From Atrichornis clamosus (lineage: Eukaryota; Chordata; Aves; Passeriformes; Menuridae), in the NCBI GenBank assembly GCA_013400975.1, contig WBMZ01008656.1, positions 19,764 through 83,763 on the forward strand: DNA of 64,000 nt. Direction: 5' to 3'. Positions 1 to 12,957 of the stretch are shown piece after piece (position 1 is the stretch's first letter; each line of letters begins with the position of its first letter). Below the pieces are notes generated by a model. The model was not told the origin of the DNA, did no database searches, and was given only the letters and a program-made list of their open reading frames with translations. Position numbers and translations under genes: made by a program.

Positions 1-1542
1 AAAACATGTTAATGGGAATATCTAAGCATGGTAGAAAGGAGGATCTCTTAAAACATGCCAATAATTTTTAAACAATGCAGGGAGAACCCTCAAATTTTTA
101 TCATTTTATTAACCAATGATTTTCACAAAGTCCTGCAGCTGGTTTTAATTCAGCAGAGCAGATTCACTGTGAAGTGTTCATATCTTAATATAACAGCACG
201 TTTGTGCAATTCAGTTTGGAATTGAGCCACTGAACAAGATTTTTTCACCTTCTTAAACTCTGTCTCAGGGCAGCTGCAATTACATCACATTAACACCTTT
301 AAGAGCACAGGTCAAAAATGCTCTTTCTGTCTTGGGAACCAGCTACTCATGAAGCCAGATCTGAAATCTCCTGCTGGAGATTCAGCAGAGCCTGGATCAT
401 GTTCAGGCCCATCTGAGCAGATGTGGGTGGAATCACCAGGGTACTGGGGAATTAAGAAATGAAGTTTGCTCAGCGCTGCTCTGTTTTCCACTTGACAACA
501 GTGCATGTCTAGCTAAAAGGGCACTTCAAAAGGGAGAAAGCAGCTTTAATTCTGACAATAAAATAGATTTTAGGTGGTTGATGGGCAGAAAGACAGGTTT
601 CTCCTGACTGACAAATTACTTTAGACCTGTATCTTCCCAAACTTCTCTCTATCAGCTTCGAACTTGTTGTATTATAACCACATTCTGGTTATAATAAGTA
701 CAATATAAGTAGGTTGTCTGAAATTGATAATCACTCCCTGCTGTTACCCCGGGTCTGTAAGGGGCCTGCTAGTCCTTAAATATAGAGAAGCAGAACAATT
801 GGTTAATTTATTGCATATAAATTATCTGAAATGAGTACGCTATTTCTGCATCAGAAAGTAATTTCAGGCTGCTCAGATGAGAGAAAATCTGTTTGTTATT
901 CACAAACCCTCACAGCACTGCACAGGAAAATATTTTTTTCAGTGCACAGTCAGTTCCCAAGCTGTTTGCTCCAGCTATTCTCCCTTTGTGCCACGTGGAC
1001 ACTCTGGTTATGCAGTATTTTTGTGCTTCCTGGCTGAATACATTGTAATAGCTCAACAAATGGTGAATGGTGCTGCTGCCAGTTATTTCTCTTCCAAGAA
1101 AGAGAAATGGTGTAGGCATTCCTCACTACAGGCATGTGATGGAGCCAAGCCACTCTTTGGGCTGGGATGAGGGATCAGGAATCCTTGCTTTTGCAATGAT
1201 TGACCAGCTCTAAGCTGTTAGATGCATTTGCACTGTAAGGCAGAAATTATAGCTGAGGAAAGAGTGTCAGGTAGTGCTAACTCATCCAGTTATTTTTACC
1301 CTGTTAGTACCCTTCCTTTGTCCTAAACTGTTTTTAAGCCAAGTCTCTATAGCAAGAGTTTTTCATTTCTTTAAAGAACCAGAGGTTAGATTGGCAGTAT
1401 TTCTGTTTGGTAAGCATGCATGGGAAGAGCTGCTCTGTGTCCTTCCTGCTTATCTCTGCTCCAGAAGCAGGGGCACACTCCGTGCCTGCTGACACTGACT
1501 TTCAAGGATAATCTTTCCTGCAGTACTAGGGACAATGCACAA
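1..1542. other. Intergenic DNA, no gene seen
   Basis: AT-rich sequence with only short open frames on both strands. None has recognisable domains, splice context or coding-like composition. I see no repeat that I can name. Confidence 0.6.
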
Positions 1543-1622
1543 AATCACAGAATCACCACAGAATCACGGAATGGTTTGGGTTGGAAGGGACCCTAGAGAT
1601 CATCTCGTTCCAACCCCCCGGC
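1543..1622 (-). mobile_element. CR1 LINE 3'-end fragment
   Basis: The stretch reads 'aatcacagaatcac...ggaatggtttgggttggaagggaccctagagatcatct...ccaacccccc', the reverse complement of the avian CR1 3' terminus, so the element lies on the minus strand. Only about 80 bp is present, as in the usual severely 5'-truncated copies. The octamer-like 'agaatcac' unit occurs twice, as expected for the short tandem repeat that ends CR1. Confidence 0.85.
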
Positions 1623-4600
1623 CTTCAATTTCTCCTCCCTGGAAGAGGATCCAGTGAGAAATGGGAGGCAGAGCTGTGTGCACTGCACTGGCTGAGAGGT
1701 TTTAGCTGGAGCTGCGTTGCTACTCTCACGCATCCGCCTTTCCTTGGGTCTTGGTGGGTACCATGGAAAGCTGCCAAGCGGATACGGAGCCGGAGGGGCA
1801 CTGAAAATATGGCAGCTTTCACAGTAACCTCACAGTCTGCCGTGTGAGGAGATAGGGATGAGCAATGGCATTCCTAGGAGACGGATGGGAGTCTTGGATT
1901 GGGCTACTGCAATGTAGGAAGGGGAGCTCAAGGGTCCAGCACAGACATGACGTGAGGAGGCAGAGAAAGCGTGCTCAGAGCAGTGGTGGGAGTTGGAGGA
2001 GAGCTCAGCATTAAACTTTTGCCAAAGTAGCAATTAATGCACCACCATTAATTTTCCTCTAATTCTGGCAGTGTCATGGGTGGAGGTGTTTGTATTTCAC
2101 TGGCCCTGAGCCGTCCTTACCTGTCTCTGGAGGGAGATGCTGCCCCACAAGTGAAGTGCAGCATCTGTAACACCACCCAGTGAGTGCCTGTGAGACTGCA
2201 CACGGCTGGTGTAAATTCCCTGCCACTCACCATCCTGGCTTCTCCCTCTGAAAGAATGTGGATAAAGTCTTGGACCTCTTTCTCAGGCACATTTCTATCC
2301 ACTGCCAAGAAGTTACCTGTAAGTCCTATGCACTATTGTTTTTTTAATTACTCTCAGGCTAACCTGGGGCCCTGCCTTCTTTCTGCCTTTTTTTTTAAAG
2401 ACTCCCCTTTCCTTGAAACTTGTAACCTTCCAGCTGCCTTAAGTGATTTGGCCTGTTTCTATTCCTTCCTGGATCTGCCATAAACCCCAGCATAACTCCA
2501 AGGCACTCAGGTAGACTCAGCTCTATGAGGCAGCTGCCAAATGGTATGTCCTAAAAATTAACATAAATTAAAAAATCCAACACAACAAAACAAATCCCTA
2601 CTTTAGACCTCCTTTAGAAATCCAGCTGAACCTTGGAAAATGGGTTTGGTATCTTGTCTGATTTTCTGCTGCAGGCAAAAAACTGCAGGACCTGCTGTGA
2701 TGAAGTGATTTGGGTTAGTGTTGGAGTAAAACTAAGAATTTTCATACGATAAATTGTGGTTAGTTTCTGCTCTGTATGTGCATGTAGGAGGTTATTTACA
2801 ATTCTCAAGGCACACTGTTGATTGCATTATATTTTGAGATTGCTTAGTCCAGACACTCTCTGTTACCCCTGTTACCCCTGCCCTCTGTAACTTCTGATAA
2901 AAGCAAAGACAACATAAATTCACACAGGCTCCATGATTAAATAGTCTGCTTAGGTTTTTCAGTGTGCATTTTTGCCCTTTAATACCAAAAGAATATGTTG
3001 AAGGTATCCAAACACAGTTTTTAAATGATACTTGTTATCAGATGAAAACATTTAATGTGAACCCATATCCTTTCACAAATAAGAGAGTTTCTCACTTTCT
3101 AAAGTTTCTCACCTTGTGACCTCAGAAAACACTTCAGTTTCTCTGACAGGAACTCTAAGTCATAACAGCATATTTCCACAGCACAACACAGCTCTTACTA
3201 CCAAACTCTCTCAATATTTCCTGGCTAGGAGGGATTAAGAAGCAGTGAAACAAAACTATTTTTACAGGTTTGGTTGTCTGGCACTCTCACTATTTGCTTA
3301 AGCTGGCAATTTATGAGAAAGCAGTCTCTCTTTCTCTCTCTTGCACCACCTCAAGCGGTGTTACTCCCACCATCCCACACTGAGAAAAATATGTGCCTTT
3401 TTAGGGCAAGAGAACTGCACTCATTTAAACTCTAAACACAATATCACCAAGGACACCATAGCGTAACTACATTAAAACTAAGCCCTTTTCCCTGAGGCAC
3501 CCTCATTAAGCCCCTCTGTTGGAGGGCTGTTGGAAGTTCATCAATGATCATGAGGAAGAATGTCACTCTTCCCAAGTTTTCTCACCCTGGAAAGTCCAGA
3601 AACCTTGCTCTGCATCAGGAAGACATCACCACTTGAGGAAGCAAGTGCTAACCTCTTGTGAGCGCTTAGCACAGCAGAGCTGCGGGTGAGAGGCATGAAC
3701 GGAGAGGGATGAAAGCTCTCAAGGACTTTCCATCCCACTGCGAGTTCTGAAGAGGCTGGTTGGTTTTATATTTGTTTTGTTTCTGCAGGAACAGACTGCA
3801 ATATCCATGGAGACAGCATCAGAATGCCAGGAAACCCTAACAAAGATGACCGTTGTGTCTTGCTCCGAAAAAACCAGATGTTTATTAAAATGTCAGCCAA
3901 GTGACTTATGTGTCACTGACTCTGAGGGCAGCACAGCACTCCTGCCATGTTTAAAAAGTCATAATAATGAAAAATGGTCACTCATCACTACTGAATGATA
4001 ACTAGCATCCTTACCAAAACAGTAATTTCTATTGCAGTCCAAGCAGTGGGGAGATGGTTGGCATCTCCATGGCTCAAGACTCCTATTTATTTCCAGTATT
4101 TAGATCTGTAGGTCAAACTGGTTATTTAAAAGGGCCTGAAATTGATACAGGCTATTTTATAGTTCTGACATTTCTATTTCCCCAATGGATTACATTAAAG
4201 GTTATTGACCTCTCTAGGGCTGAGTAAGCCCAGAGAGAATGTGCTCTGGGAGACTTTGGCATTAAAAGCTGTAACAGTTCTTCACTTTAATAAAATTTAT
4301 CAGATAATTCCACTTACTGGTTGCTTTTGGAGTCTCATACAGAGGGAGACAGGGATTTACATTTACAACTCAATTCCCAGCATGCTTTACAATATAGGCG
4401 AAGTCTATTCTTTATTATGTGTCCTTCCTTCTCTCCTCGCACTCTCTTAGATTGATGCTGTTTGACCAATCACAGATTTGAGGCCTGACACCATAAATTT
4501 CAACCACTCTGGCTTTGTCCAAATGTCACAGAAGAGCTGGGAGTGCTCTCTGGACTGCGAAGAATCAATGTTTAAGCCGTAGCCTGGTGTGGTGATGCGT

Positions 4601-7600
4601 TTAGTAAACAAGACTAAACAAGAACACACCAGAGAACTCAGCCCCCTGATTTCAAAAACTGCAAGTGCTCAGCTTCATGCATCATTTCTTGTGGATGAAG
4701 TGCATGTGTATGGTCTGGAGGACAGATGGGAAGAGCATGCACAGAAGCAGCTTTCTCTGTGGAAATAAGAGAGCAGAGGCAGCAGATAGGGATCCCCGCT
4801 TCCTCAGCATCCTATGGGAGGAGTGTGCCTCATGAGAGAGATTCTATCTGGATTCCCAACAGTGTACTGGCTGTTAATTCCAGGCGGCTTCTCTGAATGG
4901 TTCTCATGTTTCACAGAGATGTATTCCTAATGATGCAAGTTCCACCTGTAAATTATCTGGAAATCAATACTCCTATTGAGAAAGTTAATACTCCTATTTT
5001 TTAACGGAAACGAAGGCATAACAATCTCAAAGGGTTCTTGAGGAGTTCCTAAGCAGTGGCTGGACTGCTCCATTAATCCTGCCCTGGACGCAGCAATTGG
5101 GAAAGATCAGTGAATGAAGTGTGGCTTTTCACAGGCAGTGAAGTCTATACTTGCATACATTACTCCCATGCCTCAATGATCTGAATTTGATAAGAAACCC
5201 CAATAAACAAGAACCCAACAAATATTGTTTCATATTTGGAAGGAACAGATCAGTGGTTACTGAAAGATAAACATACAAAATATATCCAGATGTGTTTATC
5301 AGTCATTCAGTCAAGTATTCAAGTGTAAATAACTAACTTGCTTTAAGTTACAGCTCTGACTTCTGCCAGGAATCTCCCTGGCAAACTAAGGAAATTTAAC
5401 AGCTTTGGAATGGCCACAGGAGATTGCCTTTGCTCATGTTGAATGTCTGAATTACTTTGCTTTTGAATTCTTATCAGTCAGCATCTAAACCCAAGAGAAA
5501 GCCCTGCTGAACACCCAAGAGAGCATTCAGAAATCCAGGTGGGTCTCTGCGCAAAGGTACTGTGGCATCTCCTGTACAATGAGTTGACACTGGGAAGTAC
5601 AAGGTAGTCCATGCATTTTCACACGGGATTTAATAGGATTAATTCCAATCCATTCTCCCCTTCCTGGCAAAAAAATTCTTCATTTCCTATAACTAAATGA
5701 CTGACAACTGCATAGTAACCAGAACTTCACAACACAGAGTGTTAAAACTTCTGGTTTACTATATTTGTATGGATTAAAATGACTTTTACGTGACATTCAC
5801 ATCACAACTAATCTCTTTTTTTACAGCTTTTATAGAAGGAGAACAGCTTCACCAGGATAAATCGGGAGAGTGGAGTACCAGAACGGTGCATATTTCTTGG
5901 AAAATGGGCTTACATCCAATAACCAAGGAGGAATTTGCCAGGACCTGTCACAAGCCTAGTGAGCACCCTGCTGAACAGGGAGCACATCCCTCCTGGAATA
6001 TTGGTGTGGATGCTGAGAAAGACCATCTCCATCGCAGTGATTAACTGCAGAGAAGGATTCACAGAACTGCTGCTCCTCCTTGTCTCTGTTTTCCCTGAAT
6101 TAAGCACATCAGATTCACTCCTAAGCTCCTCCATCAGCTCTAGAATACAGATGAGTATAATCAAAACAGAAATTTTTTTAAACCCCATTTTAGATTCACA
6201 CAGATATGCAAAAGCTTAACTGTCGAGAACCTTGCTGTGGAAAAAGTGAATTTCAATCCTCCTTGTTATTTTGTGTGATTTAAAAGCTAAGAAAAATATG
6301 TTTCAAAAATCAATTTCTTATAAAAGAAGAGCACTAATTTATCTAAGTCTTTATATATGTCTCATACTTAAAATGAAATTGCATTAATCTTAATGGAGAA
6401 TTACACCCACAAAACTTACATTTGAAAGGGAGTTTATGGTATTTAGATGAAAATTTGCTATAAAGCTCAGTGGCAGTGATTCAGTTCCCAGATCTAAAAA
6501 AAACTAACCAAACTAACATAAATTCAATTTCTAAAAGCCATGATTTGGTAAGGGGGTGCATGATAATATCATTGAAGGAGGGAAATGAAGTTGCCTGGGT
6601 TCAGTAAATGCTCACTTCAGTGGTATGTTTTGATTCCATTTAAATTTGTCCTTGACACCAAATATTCAAGATCTGCAAATATTTCTTTTGAGGGTGGGGG
6701 GAGAACTACAGCCTGATATTTATATGAATATTCAATCTTAAGAATAATTTTTAAAATAAAATATTCCCTTATAGGTAAAAGTTTCAAATTAGGGAAAACT
6801 TCAAACCCATAGACACACACTTTCCATTTTAGCAATTTGATCTCTGCATTTTAGTTCACTTTGGAACAACTTTTAAATCCCCCAAATAATGTAAACTTGA
6901 TTTTCAGACAGTTCCCTGGCCTTTAAGTTTGCTAAATGTTGCACAGTGCTCTTATAACTGCTACGTGCAACACGATGCCAGCAAAAACAATAGCTGTATT
7001 TATGAAATGCATTATTGTAGTTTCCAGCTCACAATTCAGAGACTTCATGGCTGGAATCTAAATTATGTGCCAGCATGCACTCAGTTGTTATTAATCCACA
7101 GCTGGAAATGAGAGCCAGTTCTTAGTGTGATATATTCTTCTTTGTGAACTGGTGAACTACTCTTGTAGATAGAAATTACCCCAGTAATTTACCAATTCAC
7201 CAATTTCCTTCAGCAAACGAGCACTGATAAACTGTCTAGTCTTAGTGCTTATGGAGGTGAGTTTTTACCAGAATATGTGCACACTGGTATCCCAATTGCT
7301 TTCTTTTTTTCCTCTGTGTAATAATTAATCTCTCGGCAGTGTGTTGTCTTCCAAAACCTCCTGACACTTACTAGAAAACAATTCTCAGCCTGTCTTGCAG
7401 GCGACAACATTTCATTCACTCGCGCGCAGGTCGCACGGGTTTTCTTTCTTCGAGGGTTGTGACTATAAGAACCACACTGTTCTGTAAGCCATGGCTCCCC
7501 CAGGGAATGACAGCTTTCTGGCACGGGCCAGCACTGCTCAGAAAGTGACACTTGCTCACTTAGAGTGGTGCTGACTGAACGCCACAGCACGGCTTGGGCT

Positions 7601-7684
7601 GAGAGATCTCATGGGAATGAGAGGATGATTGTGAAGCCCCAACTCCAAGCAATCCTTCATCAGCTCAAGATCTTACAGAAATAC
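1623..7684. other. Intergenic DNA, no gene seen
   Basis: About 6 kb without a supportable gene. The open frames are short (under 100 residues), overlap on both strands and resemble no family I know. A small direct repeat of 'gttacccct' lies near 2863..2880. Confidence 0.55.
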
Positions 7685-7738
7685 CATTGAAACATTCGGG
7701 CTGGAAGGGACCTCAGGAGAGGATTTGGTCAACCCTTC
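7685..7738 (-). mobile_element. CR1 LINE 3'-tail fragment (short)
   Basis: The sequence 'attgaaacattcgggctggaagggacctcaggagagga...ggtcaaccc' matches the reverse complement of the CR1 3' tail. It is a roughly 55 bp relic on the minus strand, more diverged than the copy near 1.6 kb. Confidence 0.7.
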
Positions 7739-10700
7739 CTCTCTCATCTCCCTGTAAGCACAAAAGCCAAGCCCAGGAGCGTGGCGTGGTGCCGGAAGGC
7801 TCCTGAGCTGCTCCAAGGCCCCAGACCCTTCCGCTCTGGGAGCCTTCAAAATAAAGTGGTCCCTTCCAGCCCCAAAATCTTACACAGCCTAGTGAATGTG
7901 AGGATGCTGATCTCTCAAGTCTGCAGAACCCTTTCACTAGCAGCACCAACAAACTTTGATGCCACCAGAAGACCATCATTATACTCTTCACTACCAGGAG
8001 AACTGTCTAAGAAAAAGCCACTAAGTGCCGCCACCTCCCAGATCTACCACAGCTGTGGTTCACATCAAGAAAGCCAAATTTCCTGAGCGTTGCTAATGAC
8101 TGCTTTCTTTTTCCATCTCCTTATCATTATGGTAGGAGTCTGTGTAAGAAAGGCTCAAGCTTGGTGAATGGCAAACTTAATTGGATGTGCCTGGCTCAAT
8201 ATTTCTATTTTTGATAGCCTAATTAGAGTGGGCAAAAGACAAACCACTTTTATATTCAGATGGCTTTGCAGACTGCAGTGGTTTCCTTTTATTTATCAAA
8301 ATCATATGTGTCTATTTTAAGCTCTTCATCCTAAAATATTCTGTCCTGGAATCTGACAGAAGCTTCCTGAAGAAAATACAAAAATGGTAATTCGAGAATT
8401 TAGGTCATTTATAATCAACGATTCAAAGCAAGACACTGGAGACAGCTGAAACAATAGGAAAAGTACTGAGAAGAAGGGCAGGAAATGGTATTCCCACTCA
8501 GATTTCAATGGAGCAACACAATGATACTTCTAGATGGGCGTCCATAAAAAAGTTGGTGTGCAGGAAATTTAGCACCTCTATCTCCTTAAACCACCACATA
8601 CATTCAATATCCTCTTCTGCCAGTTGACAAGAGATTTTTCTGGCTAATTGGTGCACAAAGGTAGCAACAAGATAATTCTTGCTCCAGCCTTCCCTGATCT
8701 GGGGCAGAAAGGTGCCACTTCAATATGCTAATGAAATCTCCATCCTGTCATATGCAAACCAACTGCAGACCACAAGCAGATTCTGTCTTGCAATTTCTTG
8801 AGGATTTTTTTCAGCCTATTGTAGTTAGAGAATTTACTATGGTGCCTAGTCTGTCAGTTTGTGGAGATTTGCCATGTTTTGTCCACGTAGTGCAAAAATG
8901 CACAGGGAATGTATTTTGCTTATTCCTTTCAATTGGGCAATCGCTTTAAAAGTGAGGGGGTGTATTATGGAAAAAGGGGATTTGACCCTGAAATTAATTA
9001 GTAATGGGACATCACGTGTAAATTTTTAAATGGTTTATCCCACGAATGAGAAGAGGCTACATGTGGGGGTTTTTTAAGGAGTTACGTCTCCTGCAGAGCA
9101 ACCAAATGCTGACGGGCGTTGGGGTTTCTCTCTCTACGCTTGACAACTACGTTTAAAACACAACGCTCTCTCCCGCGCTCTCCCGAGGCGGGCAGCAGGC
9201 GAACCCCCAGCTGCCCCCCGTGTTTGCCGCACAGGGCCAGCGGCACAGAGAGGCTTCGGAGGCACCTGCACAGCAGGCTCCAGGGGCAGGGGTGCCAAAG
9301 GGGGAACAGCGCAGAGCCGTTCAGCCCTAAAGGCCAGCCCAATCTGTATTTCCCCTGGAAAGCAATGGCTCAAGCGCCAACAAAAAGGCTGGATGTTTCC
9401 TTTTTACCTCAGGTACGTGTGGCACCTCCAGCTGCTGCAGGAGGAACAAAAGATGAGGGAGGGTGAGAGGTTTGGGGCCAGGCTTTTGCCTTCCTCTGTT
9501 AAACTAAGTCATATTTAGATACAACTGGCACCTCTTCACATCTGATTTTAAGTTATTTCTATATGTAGTGAGATAATTTAATAGATAATTAATATAAGAG
9601 AACATGGATTCATTAAACTTTTATTTTGTGAAACTCTTGCTCTCTGAAAAGCATTTTTGTGTTTGACTACTAATTGTGTGAAAATAAAAATAATAATAAA
9701 TGTACTGTTCATATTTAATGAGCACCAAATTATTTTACACCAGCAAAAGCATAAATTTGAGACATTGGTAATAAAAAACACTATCCTCGCCTGCTTCACA
9801 ATGCTCAGTTTGCCTTTAAAATATTTTGGGTGAAATTCTGTACCATCACACCCAGAGTGAGCCTGGAAAAGGATCAGGAATTTTTAAACGGCTGTAATAA
9901 AATGTGATAGGATTCTTGGATGGGAAATATTAGACAGATGGAAGGAATCCTACTAATGCCCAACAATGCATCAAGCAACGTAATTACATGCTGTAGCCAG
10001 GATCCAGTTACTAATGCTTTGCAAGGCACAAAGGTATATGGAATCAACTATTTTTACAGCTGTCATAAAACTGCGTTCCTGCTAATATTCCTCTACCTCT
10101 CTTAAGATGCTCTGTTATTACCACTAGTAAAAAATCTAGGTATTAGCAAAGAAAAATCAGGAATTACAGCAGGACAGTCTGTTTTAAACCCACAACAGAA
10201 GAGATAGCATTGTACCAGCATGGTATGGTGTTTACAGAAATCCCCATACCTAACCCAGTAAACCCTGTTTACCAACTTAGAAACAAGGCCTTTGAAGTTT
10301 AGGGTTCATACAGGCCCATTTTAAAAGCTGGAGGCAGTTTTTTCCTAGTAAATCAAAATAATGCCAGCAGAAATCCCACAGCCCTCACCATAAACATGCA
10401 TCACACAGTGCTGCCAGGCTGAGTTTGGAGGAAAGATTGAGTCCTCAAATTCTTTCTCGATTTCTTTTCTTACTGCGGACCACATAGACCTAAACCCATA
10501 GATATATGCACGTATCTATGTGTAAATCTCTATATTTGTACTGTTTGTATAGAAATAATTGGCATTTTCCAGGGAGGCTGCTCAGTGCCAAGTGTTGTAC
10601 TCCACTGGGCCAAGGATGGAGCCTGCAGTTGGCCACAGGGGTCCTGCCAACACATGGCAAGCCCAAACCCATTCAGAGAGACAATATTTGTCGGGAATAA

Positions 10701-12880
10701 TACTTGATGCACACAGCCAGGAAAATTGGAACCAGATTCAGGGCTCACGTGCTGGAAAGAATAACAGTGATTGTGGAAAAAGTGCTCTTACAGCCTGCAT
10801 CACTGACTCCAGATTACAGATATGGATTTGCTGCGCACAAACTCCCAGAGCTGGGATTGCTCCCTGATGGAAATGAACTGTGTAGCTGGCATTTTGACTA
10901 GTTGTACCTCCATAAGTGAATATAAGCTTGCCTCAGCTGTAACTGTTTTGCAGAGTGCATTGAATTATAATTGCTCCAGTTTTTCTCTCTTTTTATACAT
11001 CACATATGCATAAATAACTTATAAAGAATATTTTCCTCCTGCAGTTCTCTTTCACTTATCATTTAATTTCACTAATTCACTTAACAAAAGATCTGCTTCA
11101 GATATGAGGAAGCCAGGGGAGAGATTAGAAGCTTTACTGCACATGGTAGCATTATTTTCTGGAAGACTTCACATTCTTACTTTAATGGTTTTTCCATTAA
11201 GTTCAATCTCACTACAGCTAAGTTATAAACTGATGCTTGCCAGAGTCACAGTTATTGTATATCTGAGGTATATAATGATTCATAAACTTAACAAATCATC
11301 ATATACCATATACATCATTAGCTTTAAAAAATTATTTTAGCTTTCCCACAATGCTCTTCTAATTCCATTCAAAGGGGTATAAACAAGAATGTCTAAATAC
11401 CGTTGCTAAAAAAGTCATGGAACTTGCTCAGGTAGTTTTTCTTGGCCATGTTAAAGAAAAACTCAAGTTCAGAGGTGAACAAGAGTCATTCACACCTTTA
11501 TTATTTTAAATGTATTCTCATTGGCATTGTCTGCCAACTTATTTACACAACAGCTTTCCTGATTCATGTTTTGCCTACCTGGATTGCTGGAGCTCTTGCT
11601 TTGAGCAACTCAGAAAACACAAGGGATGTGATTGTCTTAGATACTGAGCAGAAATATCTGAGTCCTTCAGGTCCCTCCTTGCACTGAACTCCAGCAATAT
11701 TTTATTAATCATTTTCTAATTGAATCCATGCAGCATTTGTTCCCTTTCAAGAGAAGGGAGGATGTCAGCTAATTATATGCTTCATACCAGGATGGGAGAG
11801 ATGAGATAATTATATATTTTCAATAGCAGGATCTTCTAGAGGGGTTCTTTCTTGTGGAGGTACTTTATCTGTTGTCCCTTTCTTTTCAGAGGTTTTGCTC
11901 AGTAGAAAAGCCTTGGGCTTTTCTTTACCAGGCTGACTGGATATTGCCACTGGAAAGTTGTATCAAGGAGAAATTAAATATAAACAGAAACACTGGGAAA
12001 ATATTATAGCAGAAGATCACATATAGCAGCAGCACTTTTGCATATATAGTACAAAGCACACCCTCCACTACTGCAAACACCAAACACAGCAATTTCTATT
12101 ATCCTTCAGGCATATTCATCACAGATTTTTTTTAGCCCTGGAATTAACTTGGAGAGTAACAAAAATCAGAGGTTTTAAGTCAATTTCATTTGCTGAGATT
12201 AAAGCAGAAAGATTAAATGAATAGCAAACATTGCCAAAATTTAAGTTTGGATATCAACATTGTCAGTCTTGCAAACTTCTCCAGTGCTATAAATCTTCCA
12301 CATTATGCTCAAAGATTTTTATTCTTTTTTTTTTCTGCAGTGACCTGATGAAAGGTAGCGGCACTTTATGGATATTATAAGTTGTGCAAAATGATTGGTA
12401 GCCTTGGGAATTCTCCTCGCTTGGAATGACATTTAAAAATCAATGAAATTTAATTAAAAATACATAGATCATAATTGCCGTGCCGAGTTCTCTTCAGCGC
12501 TCTGCTAACCCATCTAAACCATCCCATTTTCCATTTTTCCTGCACAATGGCTCTCAGCTGGCTGGTATGAACTGTTATCCCTATGTCAAAAGTAGTGGGT
12601 GCAGCGTCAGAGCTTTTTTCCCTGCCAAACCAAGTCACAAGCAGTTTAGCACCATACACGTGGGAGTTCATAATCCCGAACACAGCACACCATAGCCATG
12701 AAGCCACTGACCAGAAGTCCCTTCAGAGATATTCCACTTGTCTAATCCTGAAGATAGCTGAAGCTTTAAGGCTTTAAACTTGTCTCCTAGCAGGCGTTTT
12801 CAAGAGAAAAGCCTCTTGAAGCATATTTATGAATGTTTTATTTTCTCGTCTGGTACTTATAGCGATGCAGCTCACATTCC
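7739..12880. other. Intergenic DNA with a GC-rich patch
   Basis: No gene is supportable. The segment 8100..8300 has an unbroken, repeat-free texture with several homeodomain-type ATTA/TAAT cores. The segment 9082..9470 is clearly GC-richer than its surroundings and is listed separately. The rest is AT-rich and unremarkable. Confidence 0.5.
9082..9470. other. Local GC/CpG-rich patch, function unknown
   Basis: About 390 bp with several CpG dinucleotides ('cccgcgctctcccgaggcgggcag' region, then 'ttcggaggcacc') inside AT-rich DNA. Open frames of 79 to 115 residues exist on both strands here, which is what GC-rich DNA gives by chance. It could be a decayed repeat, a lone CpG-rich regulatory element or an exon of a non-coding transcript. 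Sequence alone does not decide. Confidence 0.3.
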
Positions 12881-12957
12881 CTGCCCATGGCAGCGGGGTT
12901 GGGACTGGGTGATCTTTCAGGTTCCTTCTAACCCCAAACATTCCATGATTCTATTTT
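12881..12957 (+). mobile_element. CR1 LINE 3'-end fragment
   Basis: The sequence 'ctgcccatggcagcggggttggg...gatctttcaggttccttctaaccccaaacattccatgattct' is the sense-strand CR1 3' UTR and terminal repeat. The copy is about 75 bp, 5'-truncated and on the plus strand. Confidence 0.85.
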
